64,000 nt of DNA from Thiothrix fructosivorans (lineage in GTDB: Bacteria > Pseudomonadota > Gammaproteobacteria > Thiotrichales > Thiotrichaceae). Every line of letters begins with the position of its first letter. The first letter of the stretch is position 1. The stretch lies in the NCBI RefSeq assembly GCF_017349355.1, contig NZ_JAFMPM010000006.1, positions 1,798,001 through 1,862,000 on the forward strand, read 5' to 3'. A model generated the notes under the pieces. The model did no database searches and had not been told where the DNA came from. It was given only the letters and a program-made list of their open reading frames with translations. A program made the position numbers and the translations under genes. Of this stretch, positions 53,002 through 62,801 are shown one piece after another.

Positions 53002-53868
53002 ATGCAATATGCGCAACGCCAGAAGGGTCTATCCCTGATTGAATTAATGATCGCACTGGTGATCAGTTTGGTCTTAGTGGGTGGGGTTAGTACGGTTTAC
53101 ATCAGTAGTAAACGCAATTATCAAGCACGCGACCAATTATCGTTGATGGATGAAAGTGCGCGTGTCGCGTTGAATGCACTCACGAAGCATTTGGAGCACG
53201 CGGGTTACGCAACACCTGCCAAGTTGCCGTTAGGGGATTATATGTATGCACTAGGAGATACTGCTCCACAGAAAAAGTCTTGTGGCGGTCTGGATACAGG
53301 TGTGCATAACGGTTTAAATTTAGTCACGTTTGCGGGGCGTGCGGCGCAAGATGATTACAAGCCGGATGGCACGACGGTGACGGGGGATACCATTAGTATC
53401 CGTTTTCTAGGCGATCCCTTATTGTTTACGGATTGTTCAAATAGCGGCTTACCTGCCAGTTGTCAGGTGGGCAATGCACCTAGTATGGAAGCTGCTCTCA
53501 TTTACAACACGTTTTTTGTGGATGAGAGCAGTGGACAACCAAGCTTAATGTGTTCGGGTTCACGTAATCCGGCTGTGGTACAGATTGCACCGGGAATTGA
53601 AAATATCCAGTTTTTGTACGGGGTGGATGCGAATACCGATGCCGCCGTTGATCAATACATGACGGCGACCGAGGTAACAGCCGCTGGACATTGGCAACGG
53701 GTGATCAGTATCAAAGCCGGTCTGTTGGTACGGTCGTTAGAGCCAGTATCGCCCTCGGCTGAGTCGCGCACGTATAACGTGTTAGGCGTAACGTTGACGC
53801 GCAATGATCGTTACCAGCGGGCGGTGTACACGGCAGTTATTCAGTTACGCAACGTGGTTGATGGTTAG
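53002..53868 (+). CDS. pilW: Type IV pilus minor pilin PilW
   Basis: A 288-residue prepilin with QKGLSLIELMIALVISLVLVGGVSTVYI and the PilW-typical follow-on NYQARDQLSLMDESARVALNALTKHLEHAGY. A large C-terminal globular domain contains IAPGIENIQFLYGVDANTDAAVDQY, a segment typical of PilW. It lies 9 bases after pilV and is part of the tip-initiation complex. Confidence 0.93.
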   Translation: MQYAQRQKGLSLIELMIALVISLVLVGGVSTVYISSKRNYQARDQLSLMDESARVALNALTKHLEHAGYATPAKLPLGDYMYALGDTAPQKKSCGGLDTGVHNGLNLVTFAGRAAQDDYKPDGTTVTGDTISIRFLGDPLLFTDCSNSGLPASCQVGNAPSMEAALIYNTFFVDESSGQPSLMCSGSRNPAVVQIAPGIENIQFLYGVDANTDAAVDQYMTATEVTAAGHWQRVISIKAGLLVRSLEPVSPSAESRTYNVLGVTLTRNDRYQRAVYTAVIQLRNVVDG

Positions 53869-53878
53869 AGGTAACACA

Positions 53879-54406
53879 GTGAAAACAATAAGATCTCAAG
53901 AACGCGGTGCGGTATTGGTGTGGGGGTTAGTTATCTTGCTAACCTTGACCGTGATTGGTATTGCGGCAACGCGGATGTCGAGTATTGATAACCGTATTGC
54001 TGGCAATCAGATGATGTACATGCTCACCTTTCAGGGGGCGGATTCGATGCTGAACAAGTCCATGAGTTTGTATGAAGTCATGATGACAGTTGAAAAGGGA
54101 ACTGCGGAAAACGGCGTGCATCGGGTACGCAAAATGAATGACATGAGCGCGGCGGTTGATGGCACTTGGAATGATGGTTACACCGATAATACCAACGGCG
54201 TGGCAGTAACCGGTGTGTCGTTAATGGGCGAAGAATCCGGTTGCCCGCCCTTGAAAGGCATTGCGATGACCACGGAAATGACACCGGATGCGGGCGGTAT
54301 TGCCTGCCGCGTCTTTACGACGGAAGCGGAGGCATCATTATCAGGCACGGGAGCACGCAGCCAGCATTCCGAAGGTGTCTTGAAGCCTGTGCCAAAAATT
54401 CATTAA
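53879..54406 (+). CDS. pilX: Type IV pilus assembly protein PilX
   Basis: From GTG 53879 (reading VKTIRSQERGAVLVW) about 175 residues. The N-terminal helix is of the PilX_N type (ERGAVLVWGLVILLTLTVIGIAATRMS), followed by SIDNRIAGNQMMYMLTFQGADS, a family signature; cleavage motif is less canonical than in PilV/W. AGAGGT precedes the GTG. It sits between pilW and the pilin, as in the fim/pil minor-pilin clusters. Confidence 0.88.
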   Translation: MKTIRSQERGAVLVWGLVILLTLTVIGIAATRMSSIDNRIAGNQMMYMLTFQGADSMLNKSMSLYEVMMTVEKGTAENGVHRVRKMNDMSAAVDGTWNDGYTDNTNGVAVTGVSLMGEESGCPPLKGIAMTTEMTPDAGGIACRVFTTEAEASLSGTGARSQHSEGVLKPVPKIH

Positions 54407-54436
54407 ATTCAGCAATAGCATAATAGGTTAATAACA

Positions 54437-54850
54437 ATGAAAACAAATCACCACCAACGCGGTTTCACCTTGATTGAGCTGATGATCAGCGTCGCCATTA
54501 TCGGCATTCTGGCGGCGATTGCGTACCCCAGTTACACGCAGCATGTGCAAAAAAGCCGCCGTGCCGTCGCGCAAGTCGCGCTAATGGAAATCGCCCAACG
54601 CGAAGAAAGCTATTTCCTGCGCAACCGTAGTTATGGCGACACGACTGCGTTGGGCTACAGCACGACTACCAGTGACGGCAATTACACCTTATCGGTTACG
54701 GCTGATGCAACAACGTTCACCGCAACGGCGACGGCTGCCAGTGGAAAACCACAGGCACACGATGCCCCTTGCCAAGTGTTAACCCTGAATAACCGTGGCG
54801 TTAAGGCAGCCAAAGATAGCGATGATGCGGCTTCCACGGTTTGTTGGTAA
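54437..54850 (+). CDS. pilE: PilE-type minor pilin
   Basis: A 137-residue prepilin: [31 protein letters not shown] with the canonical cleavage site and Glu5, then [21 protein letters not shown], the PilE-like minor-pilin motif, and a C-terminal disulfide loop (CQVLTLNN...STVCW). It precedes the pilY1 genes here, whereas pilE usually follows pilY1 in Pseudomonas. Confidence 0.92.
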   Translation: MKTNHHQRGFTLIELMISVAIIGILAAIAYPSYTQHVQKSRRAVAQVALMEIAQREESYFLRNRSYGDTTALGYSTTTSDGNYTLSVTADATTFTATATAASGKPQAHDAPCQVLTLNNRGVKAAKDSDDAASTVCW

Positions 54851-54872
54851 TTCAAGAATAAGAAGGTACACC

Positions 54873-57800
54873 ATGAAACGTTTGTTTGGTCGCTTATTAC
54901 CTGCCATCCCGCTGCTATTTTCCGCTGTACTCATGGCGGATGATGCGGAAATCTACTACTCGCAAGGCGTGAGTGTGAACCCCAACATTTTATTTGTGTT
55001 GGATACCTCACTGAGCATGGAATGCAAAGCCGATAGTAACGGGCTATACGATAAGCCGGACACAACGTGCGTTAATAAAAATACCGTCCCCGATAGTGGC
55101 GGCAAAACACGGATGCAGGTGATGCAGGAGGCGGTCAGCGCAGTATTAACCTCTGCCCCTAGCAACCTGAATATCGGGTTGATGCGCTACGGCGGACACG
55201 GCGAAAATCAAGCTAACGGGGTGAGCTTTCCCGTTAAACCCATTGATTTAGATAAGGATGGTAACGGCAGTGTTAAAGCCATCATCGAAGCCAGTATCCC
55301 AATGGGGCAAGACAATTTACCCAATCCTACGGGTGCTACCCAGCCAGTACGGGCATTCTTACAAGACGTTGCCAATAGTTGGAGTGCGGGCGGAAATACG
55401 CCTATCGTGGATGCCTTATACGAGGCTAGTCGTTACTACCGTGGCGAATCGGTGGATTTTGGGAATTTAGCGCCGGATCAAGTACGCGCAGCGCATCCTT
55501 CGACTTATGTTAACGATACGACCTTAAATTGCCAGACTAACCAGTGGTCGTGTAATAACACCGCCAAGGAATGCAATACTGCTTTGCCTACCACCGATTG
55601 CAAGTCCCAAACGCACACGGTCTGTAAAACATACAAAACTGAGACATTGACGACTTCCGTGGCGAATCAATGTTGTGGTTGGGAAACCGTGCAGGAGGCG
55701 AGTACCTGTCAGGATTGCAAAACCATCAAAGAACCCGGCATGTGCCAAGACTGTAAAACAGTTAAACAACCCGGTATGTGCCAGACCTGTACCATCAGTG
55801 GTTACGATGAATCCGGTCAGCCGATTAATAGTTGCACGGAAACCGCTTGCATGAAGGATGTGCAACAATGCACCGAGGTTGCTTGCATGAAAGATGTGCA
55901 GCAATGCACGAATGTCGCCTGTACTAAGGATGTGCAGCAATGCACGGGTGGGTTCACTTGTTCCACTCCGACCACCACTACCCAAAACGTTTGCGTAGAA
56001 GAAGAGGTGATTGAGGAGGAAATCTGTCAGCAGCAGCAAACCGTGTGTGGCGGTGAAAAGCGTTATATTTCACCAATTGAACACGAATGCCAAGCCAACT
56101 ACGTGGTGCTCATGTCGGATGGTCGCCCCGAATACGCAGGCAGTGCCAGCAGTGGCGGCAGTATTAACCAATACCCGTTACGCAAAAATGAAGTGCAAAC
56201 CCTGACCGGTAAGGACACGAATTGTGACAACGATGCGCCGAATGGCTATAAAAGCGGAACGTGCGGCGCTGAATTAACCCACTTTCAGGCGAATAGCGAT
56301 CAAGCAACCAGTATTGATGGCAAACAGTCGATTGGGACGTTCACCGTAGCGTTTGGGGTGGAAGATACGGCGGGTACGGAATACCTTGCCAGCCTTGCCA
56401 ATATGACGGGCGGGGCACTGGCAGCAAACGATACTGATAGCCTGAAGCTGGCGTTTGATCAAGTGATTCGCAAGGTAAGCAAAATCAAGGGCGAACCTGT
56501 TGCCTCGGCAAATGTGGCTTACCAAGCGCAAGATTATACCGTTGCCAAACCCGTGGCGCTGGCACAGCAACCGAACCTGCATGAACGTCTATTCGGCGTG
56601 CTGGGGGCGGGGATTGAAATGGCTGAGGTGCGGGCGGATGTGTGGGAAGTGCTGAATCCAGTGTCCTATTTACGCAATTTGGCGGCAGTGAACAGTGGTG
56701 CATTCACGGCGAGTAACTTGGAGGACTTGACCAAGAGCTTTAATAGCATTTTGGATAAAATTGATGCGGTGTCGTCATCGTTCAGTTCTCCGGCGTACAG
56801 CGTGGATAAAGACAGCATGTTAGCGCACGGTGACAATGTATACATTCCGGTGTTTGAGCGCAGCATGTTGCCGCTGTGGTCGGGTAATCTGAAAAAATTC
56901 AAAGTGGCTAAAACGCCGCTTGATGCCGATAGCGATGGTGTGGTGGATATTAAAAAAGGACAAATCTACAGCACGAAAAACAATAAACCTGCCGTGGATG
57001 AGAAGGGGCAATTCACCGATGCAACATGGGATGAATGGTCAACGTCTGCTACTGCTGATGGTAAAACCGTGCAAGCAGGCGGTGCGGCGGCGTTATTGAA
57101 TCCTGCCAGTCGTCAGTTGTATACCGATGCGGGTGGGGTGTTGGGGGATCTTGATATTGCCAATACCGCGATTACCAAAACAGTGCTGGGTGATGCGGGG
57201 ATGGACGATGCTTTGCCCGCCAGCCTATTGGCGTTTGCACGCGGCTATGACAAGGATGGCACGACCGTGCGCCACCATATCGGCGATATTATGAACAGCA
57301 AGCCGGTGGTGCTGGATTACATTGACGGTAAAAGTTACGTGATGGTGGGCAGCAATGAGGGTTTCCTGCACGTCTTTGATACCGCCGACGGTGCGGAAAA
57401 ATGGGCATTCATGCCGCAAACCTTACTGAAAAATATCCGGCATTTCTACGACAACAACCAAGAGAAAACCCATTTCTACGGCGTGGATGGCGCGTTAGTG
57501 CCGTGGACGTTGGATAAAAACGGTGATGGCAAAATTGATGCGAGCAACGGTGACAAAGCCTATTTGTTCTTTGGGCTGCGGCGCGGTGGCAATGCTTATT
57601 ACGCCTTGGATATTACGGATGTGGCTGTACCGAAACTGGCGTGGACGGTGACAAATACCACTACGGGTTTTGCTGAATTGGGTGAAAGCTGGTCAAAACC
57701 GGCATTGGCTAAAATGCGTACCCAAGCCAGTGCAATTGATCCGGTGGTATTGCGCGATGTACTGGTATTCGGGGCAGGCTTTGATGTGGCACTGGAAGAA

Positions 57801-58847
57801 ATCGACCCGACGGCACGGCTGGCGGATGCGATGGGGCGTGATGTCTTCATTGTGGATGCTTTATCGGGCGCAAAGCTGTGGTCGTTGCGGGATGATGTGA
57901 GTGGCGCGAGTGCGTTATTGAAGCACAGCATCCCCAGTGATATTCGTGTGCTGGATATGGATCGCAATGGTGCGCTTGACCGCCTGTATTTTGCTGACAC
58001 AGGTGGCATCGTGTGGCGTGTTGATATGGATACGGATGTGCGCGATGGCGATGCGGGTTTGTATGACTACGCGGATGCTACCTTGACCGCTTTGGCTGAT
58101 TTGGGCGGCATGGGGACGGATAAACGCAAGTTTTTCTACGAACCGGATGTGGCGTTGATGCAGCATCAAGGGCAAACGGTGCTGACGCTTGCGATTGGCA
58201 GCGGCTACCGTTCACACCCGCAAGACGCAGGGATTAAAGATCGCTTTTATGTGTTGCGGGATGAATTTGTCTATGCACCTGTGCCGGAGTCGTTTGTGAC
58301 GCTAACCGATACGGATTTGAGTGAAGCAGATGCGTTGGCGAATGCAGGCAAGACTATTCTGACGCTTGCGGAAAAAGGTTGGTATTTCGACTTGCCGAAT
58401 ACGGCGGAGAAGGTGTTGTCACCGGCAGTCTCGTTCCTGAATAAAGTGGTGTTTACCACGTTTGCGGCGGATGGCGATACCGAAAATCCATGTGAAGCAC
58501 CCGCGAACAGTGCCCGCGCTTACGTGCTGGATTTGTTTAATGGGCAAGCCGTGGCGGATTTGGATCGAGATGGGGTGATTGACCCTGTGAAGGATAAGTC
58601 GGTCGTTGCTGGGGTGAATGAAATTCTCAGCGGTGCGCAGATTGTTTTCCTTGACCCGATGGCGAGTAATGGCGTGGATAAATGCACAGCGGGCGATTGC
58701 AAGCAAACCGTGGATATTCGGGTGGGCAAGATGCTGTTACCCGTGATGGATAGTACGAATGCTTTGGGTAGTGGTGTGGCGGGGAGCGTGGATTTGTCCG
58801 ATATTTTGCCTCGGACGTTCTGGCGCGACCAGAATGTTTCCTATTAG
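54873..58847 (+). CDS. pilY1: PilY1-like tip adhesin, copy 1, with Cys-rich insert
   Basis: From ATG 54873 about 1324 residues. A Sec signal (FGRLLPAIPLLFSAVLMADD) is followed by a von Willebrand A domain with a DTSLS metal site, and VIVDALYEAS-like sequence. A Cys-rich insert occupies about residues 222-394. The C-terminal PilY1 beta-propeller has GSNEGFLHVFDTADGAEKWAF, a Ca-binding loop LDKNGDGKIDASNGD, FFGLRRGGNAYYALDITD and DMDRNGALDRLYFADTGG. PilY1 sits at the pilus tip, mediates adhesion and mechanosensing, and uses Ca to block retraction. Confidence 0.93.
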   Translation: MKRLFGRLLPAIPLLFSAVLMADDAEIYYSQGVSVNPNILFVLDTSLSMECKADSNGLYDKPDTTCVNKNTVPDSGGKTRMQVMQEAVSAVLTSAPSNLNIGLMRYGGHGENQANGVSFPVKPIDLDKDGNGSVKAIIEASIPMGQDNLPNPTGATQPVRAFLQDVANSWSAGGNTPIVDALYEASRYYRGESVDFGNLAPDQVRAAHPSTYVNDTTLNCQTNQWSCNNTAKECNTALPTTDCKSQTHTVCKTYKTETLTTSVANQCCGWETVQEASTCQDCKTIKEPGMCQDCKTVKQPGMCQTCTISGYDESGQPINSCTETACMKDVQQCTEVACMKDVQQCTNVACTKDVQQCTGGFTCSTPTTTTQNVCVEEEVIEEEICQQQQTVCGGEKRYISPIEHECQANYVVLMSDGRPEYAGSASSGGSINQYPLRKNEVQTLTGKDTNCDNDAPNGYKSGTCGAELTHFQANSDQATSIDGKQSIGTFTVAFGVEDTAGTEYLASLANMTGGALAANDTDSLKLAFDQVIRKVSKIKGEPVASANVAYQAQDYTVAKPVALAQQPNLHERLFGVLGAGIEMAEVRADVWEVLNPVSYLRNLAAVNSGAFTASNLEDLTKSFNSILDKIDAVSSSFSSPAYSVDKDSMLAHGDNVYIPVFERSMLPLWSGNLKKFKVAKTPLDADSDGVVDIKKGQIYSTKNNKPAVDEKGQFTDATWDEWSTSATADGKTVQAGGAAALLNPASRQLYTDAGGVLGDLDIANTAITKTVLGDAGMDDALPASLLAFARGYDKDGTTVRHHIGDIMNSKPVVLDYIDGKSYVMVGSNEGFLHVFDTADGAEKWAFMPQTLLKNIRHFYDNNQEKTHFYGVDGALVPWTLDKNGDGKIDASNGDKAYLFFGLRRGGNAYYALDITDVAVPKLAWTVTNTTTGFAELGESWSKPALAKMRTQASAIDPVVLRDVLVFGAGFDVALEEIDPTARLADAMGRDVFIVDALSGAKLWSLRDDVSGASALLKHSIPSDIRVLDMDRNGALDRLYFADTGGIVWRVDMDTDVRDGDAGLYDYADATLTALADLGGMGTDKRKFFYEPDVALMQHQGQTVLTLAIGSGYRSHPQDAGIKDRFYVLRDEFVYAPVPESFVTLTDTDLSEADALANAGKTILTLAEKGWYFDLPNTAEKVLSPAVSFLNKVVFTTFAADGDTENPCEAPANSARAYVLDLFNGQAVADLDRDGVIDPVKDKSVVAGVNEILSGAQIVFLDPMASNGVDKCTAGDCKQTVDIRVGKMLLPVMDSTNALGSGVAGSVDLSDILPRTFWRDQNVSY
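55560..56055 (+). repeat. Cys-rich repeat region inside pilY1 copy 1
   Basis: Codes for CQDCKTIKEPGM, CQDCKTVKQPGM, CQTC, then three tandem ACMKDVQQCT-type units (CMKDVQQC, CMKDVQQC, CTKDVQQC), and further Cys before CQQQQTVCGG. About 25 cysteines in 165 residues. Copy 2 has only a shorter Cys-containing insert at this place. Confidence 0.85.
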
Positions 58848-58901
58848 TATGGGTTGTTATGCCATTAAATAAATAAATTTATTAATTCGATGTAAAAAAT
58901 C

Positions 58902-61900
58902 ATGAAAAATACGCATCACCTCGGTAGTTGGTTCTGGTTGTTAGCCGTCTTTGCGTCGTTGCCGTTAATGGCAGATGAAACAGAAATTTACTTCGCTGAT
59001 AAAAGCGATGAAATAGCACCCAACGTCTTATTCTTGATTGATGCCTCTGGGAGCATGAGCCAAACCGTTACGGGTACAGAATCGCGCATGGATGTGCTGA
59101 AAAGTTCCTTCCAAAGCGTGATGGATACTGCGCCTACAAACTTAAACATTGGGCTGATGCACTACGCGAATCACGGTTTGGGGCGGAATTATCAGTGGAG
59201 TTCTGTTAAAGGGGTGAATTTTCCGATCACACCAATTGATGGCAAGATTGGTGATACAGTCGCCGATGGTGGCGCAGGCATGACGACTGCCTACGAAAAT
59301 ATCTACCAATTAGCTGCTCCACAACCCGCCTTGACGACCCCGGTGCGCTCGTTTTTATCTTCTTTGGTGAACAGTTGGCAGGCTGACGGTTATACGCCTA
59401 TTGTGGATTCCTTGTATGAGGCGGCGCGTTATTATCGGGGCGATAGCGTGGGCTGGGGTAAGGATTTACCGAGTTTGGGTTGGGCGGCACACCCGCTTAC
59501 TTATAGTGATTCGCTCACTTGTAAATCTTATAATTTGGCTGATGGGAGTAAATCACCTCCTGACAGTATCCCGCCTGTTTCTCCCAATAACCCGAAGTGC
59601 ATTAAGGAGTGGGGCGAGTGTAAAGGGGATATAGTGCCGAATACTTGTTCGGAAGAGACATGGTTTCAGGTAGATGGTACGCCCCCCGTTACTTTGACGG
59701 CGTGCGAATATTTATCCTGTGCGGATTACGATACGAGTACGGTGATTAAATATAAATCGCCTATTCAGTACAGTTGTCAGGCAAACTATTTGGTGCTGAT
59801 GTCAGACGGTAAACCCGAATACCCGTATTACCCCGGTATGGGTGAGGTGGATGGTACGCCTTATTATCCGCCGTCTTCTGAACGCTATCCTAGTACTACG
59901 GGATATGCCGCCGATAAAAGCAGCGAGATCAAGGTTAACCCGCGTTTGGAAGATTACATGGGCTTAGCCGATTGTACTGACGGTGCAGCGATGAAAGATG
60001 CCACGGGTGCGGACATCGGTTATAACAGCGGTGTGTGTGGCCCCGAACTCACGGAATGGTTGGCGACTAACGACCAAGATGGCGACACCACCAATGGTGA
60101 TCAAGTCGTGAAAACTTTCACCGTTGGGTTTGCCTTGAATGCCGATGCGTCTGACAAAGGGGAGGAGTATTTGCAGTTGCTGGCACAGAAAGGCAAGGGG
60201 CAATATTTCCCCGCTAATAATGCAACCGAATTGGCAGGGGCGTTCAAAACCATCTTAAACTCCATCAGTGCGGCATCGTCTTCATTCAGCTCACCGACTT
60301 ATACGGTGGATGCGAATAACATGTTGGCGCACAGTGATGAAGTGTACATCCCCATGTTTGACCGCAGTGATAAACCGATGTGGTCAGGTAACTTGAAGAA
60401 ATTCAAACGCGTTGAAGAAAAGCAAGCGGATGGTACGTTTGTCAGCAAAATCGTCGATAAAAACGGTAATCCAGCGGTCAATAGCCGAGGCGAGCTAGTC
60501 GATAAAGATGCCAAAGACGATAGCGGCGCGGCATTTACTTACGATGCCCAAGATTTTTGGGGTGCGCCGAGCGGTAATAATGTGGCAGCGGGTGGTGCGG
60601 CTAGCCAGTTGCCCGCACCTGCTGATCGCAAGCTGTATACCGATGTCAGCACACCTACTTTTCCTATGGATCTCACCGCGACGACCAATGCGCTGAAGAC
60701 AGAAAACACCACGCTCACGAATGCCATGCTGGTAGGTGGGACGAGCACCACGACAGATGCCAGTAAATTGTTTGATGGTAATGCAGCAGACTTAGCCGCC
60801 ATGTTGGCTAAATATCCAACTTTGTCAGCTTGGGCAGCCAATCTGGATCTTACCAAACTGGGAACGCCCTATGACGGTATCAGTTGTGCCGGTAGCTATA
60901 CGGATTGCACGGGTAAGAAGAAAGTGGTGTGGAGTACGGATGGCACTAAGTGTGTCAATATCGCCGCCGTAACCACTTGTTCAACGTCCACAACGAGTTT
61001 GACACAGGTCGAGCGTGACGCATTACTGAGCTTTGCACGCGGGGATGCGAATCCCGATCCTTTGGTGGTTACACCCAGTAAGCATATTGGTGACATGCTC
61101 AATACCAAGCCAGTCGTGGTGGATTACGGTACGGCGGGAAAACGTATTTTTGCAGCAACGAATGAAGGTTTTTTGCATTCGATTGATACCGATACGGGCG
61201 CGGAGCAATGGGCATTCATGCCCAAAAGTTTGCTGCCAAACATCCAAAAATTCATGGCAAATCTGCCATCGGAAGAACACGTTTACGGTGTCGATGGCCC
61301 GTTAACGCTGTGGGAAAATGATGTCAATAAAGACGGTAAGATCGAAGGTGCTGGTGAGCAACGGATACTGTTCTTTGGCTTGCGGCGTGGTGGCAAGGCG
61401 TATTATGCGTTGGATATTACCTCGGCGGATGCGCCCAAAATTCTCTGGAAAAAAGAAAATACCACGGTTGTGGATGATGCCGCTTGGCATGAACTTGGCG
61501 AAACATGGTCAAAACCCACGCTGGCAAAAATGCGCATCGGTAGCTCAACCTCTAGCAAAATCCACGATGTCGTGGTGTTTGGCGCAGGTTATGACGCGTT
61601 CAAAGACGAGCAAAATGTATCAGCACGTCCCTCTGATGAAGTCGGCAGCGATGTCATGATCGTGGATGCGTTAACGGGTCAATTGCATTGGTCATTGCAA
61701 CGTTATTTGTATAACAACGCTGCCACCGCAAATCCGATCAAACACAGCATTCCGGGCGATATTCGCGTGATGGATATGGATCGCAATGGTACTCTCGACC
61801 GGCTGTACTTCGCGGATACCGGCGGCAATGTCTGGCGCGTGGATATGGATCACGACCTACGCGATACCGATGCCGATATGTATAACTACGGTGATGCGAT

Positions 61901-62801
61901 TCTCACCCACATCGCAGAACTCGGCACGGATGGCGACTACGGCACAGACCCACGTAAATTCTTCTATGAGCCGGATGTGGCGTTGATCCAGCACAATGGC
62001 AAAGTATTGATGACGATTGCGCTGGGCGGCGGCTACCGCACTCACCCGTTGAACACGAATACCAATGACCGCTTTTACGTATTGATGGATCCTAACGTGT
62101 ATAACGAACCGCCGAAGGCAAGCGATACGCCGACTCCCCCTAATCCTTTCAGCAAAATCACCAATGCAGACTTAATCAATGCACGCGGAACGTTAGGTGA
62201 GGCAGGTAGTTTTGATACGGCGGGGGATTCTAGTGGTTCGGTGGATAGTTTGCTGAGTACTAATTACAAAGGTTGGTATTACGATTTTGACCACACGGGT
62301 GAGAAAGTGCTTGCGCCAGCCGTGAGTTTCTTAAACAAGGTGATATTTACGACGTTCGCGCCGGTGGATGTGACGGGTGCGGGGCTTGATACGACTGACC
62401 CTGATTTCCTGTGCAAAGTGTCGCCCAACAGTGCGCGGGCTTACGTGCTGGATTTGTTCACGGGCCGAGCGGTGGCTGACCTTGACCGTAAATCCACGAC
62501 CAGTTCTGACAGCAGTACAGGCGGCAAAGACGATTTCGTGGTGGCGGGTGTCAATGAGATTCTCGATGCTGCCAAAATCGTGTTCCGCAGCCCAATGGCA
62601 GCGGATGGTGGCGCTTGCGAAAAAGGCGATTGCCAACAAACCGTGGAAATCCGTGTCGGCAAAATGGAAATGCCCGTGATGGACGATTCCAATAGCGCTA
62701 ACGGCACGACAGGCACCAGCGTGCAAGACATTGCGGCGAAAACCGACTTAACCGACATTATGCCGCGCATGTTCTGGCGGGATCACAATGTGTCGGACTA
62801 A
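58902..62801 (+). CDS. pilY1: PilY1-like tip adhesin, copy 2
   Basis: A 1299-residue paralogue 54 bases after copy 1, with signal peptide (SWFWLLAVFASLPLMADE), von Willebrand A domain with DASGSMS metal site, NSWQADGYTPIVDSLYEAARYYRG, a shorter Cys segment (CKSYNLADGS ... CKGDIVPNTC ... CEYLSCADYD), and the beta-propeller (ATNEGFLHSIDTDTGAEQWAF, DVNKDGKIEGAGE, FFGLRRGGKAYYALDITS, DMDRNGTLDRLYFADTGGN). The ends of both copies align closely (MFWRDHNVS, TFWRDQNVS). It probably arose by duplication and may give a second adhesive tip. Confidence 0.93.
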   Translation: MKNTHHLGSWFWLLAVFASLPLMADETEIYFADKSDEIAPNVLFLIDASGSMSQTVTGTESRMDVLKSSFQSVMDTAPTNLNIGLMHYANHGLGRNYQWSSVKGVNFPITPIDGKIGDTVADGGAGMTTAYENIYQLAAPQPALTTPVRSFLSSLVNSWQADGYTPIVDSLYEAARYYRGDSVGWGKDLPSLGWAAHPLTYSDSLTCKSYNLADGSKSPPDSIPPVSPNNPKCIKEWGECKGDIVPNTCSEETWFQVDGTPPVTLTACEYLSCADYDTSTVIKYKSPIQYSCQANYLVLMSDGKPEYPYYPGMGEVDGTPYYPPSSERYPSTTGYAADKSSEIKVNPRLEDYMGLADCTDGAAMKDATGADIGYNSGVCGPELTEWLATNDQDGDTTNGDQVVKTFTVGFALNADASDKGEEYLQLLAQKGKGQYFPANNATELAGAFKTILNSISAASSSFSSPTYTVDANNMLAHSDEVYIPMFDRSDKPMWSGNLKKFKRVEEKQADGTFVSKIVDKNGNPAVNSRGELVDKDAKDDSGAAFTYDAQDFWGAPSGNNVAAGGAASQLPAPADRKLYTDVSTPTFPMDLTATTNALKTENTTLTNAMLVGGTSTTTDASKLFDGNAADLAAMLAKYPTLSAWAANLDLTKLGTPYDGISCAGSYTDCTGKKKVVWSTDGTKCVNIAAVTTCSTSTTSLTQVERDALLSFARGDANPDPLVVTPSKHIGDMLNTKPVVVDYGTAGKRIFAATNEGFLHSIDTDTGAEQWAFMPKSLLPNIQKFMANLPSEEHVYGVDGPLTLWENDVNKDGKIEGAGEQRILFFGLRRGGKAYYALDITSADAPKILWKKENTTVVDDAAWHELGETWSKPTLAKMRIGSSTSSKIHDVVVFGAGYDAFKDEQNVSARPSDEVGSDVMIVDALTGQLHWSLQRYLYNNAATANPIKHSIPGDIRVMDMDRNGTLDRLYFADTGGNVWRVDMDHDLRDTDADMYNYGDAILTHIAELGTDGDYGTDPRKFFYEPDVALIQHNGKVLMTIALGGGYRTHPLNTNTNDRFYVLMDPNVYNEPPKASDTPTPPNPFSKITNADLINARGTLGEAGSFDTAGDSSGSVDSLLSTNYKGWYYDFDHTGEKVLAPAVSFLNKVIFTTFAPVDVTGAGLDTTDPDFLCKVSPNSARAYVLDLFTGRAVADLDRKSTTSSDSSTGGKDDFVVAGVNEILDAAKIVFRSPMAADGGACEKGDCQQTVEIRVGKMEMPVMDDSNSANGTTGTSVQDIAAKTDLTDIMPRMFWRDHNVSD

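Noticed and set aside
55524-56039. 171-codon minus-strand frame inside pilY1 copy 1
   Set aside because: Mirror of the Cys-rich repeats.
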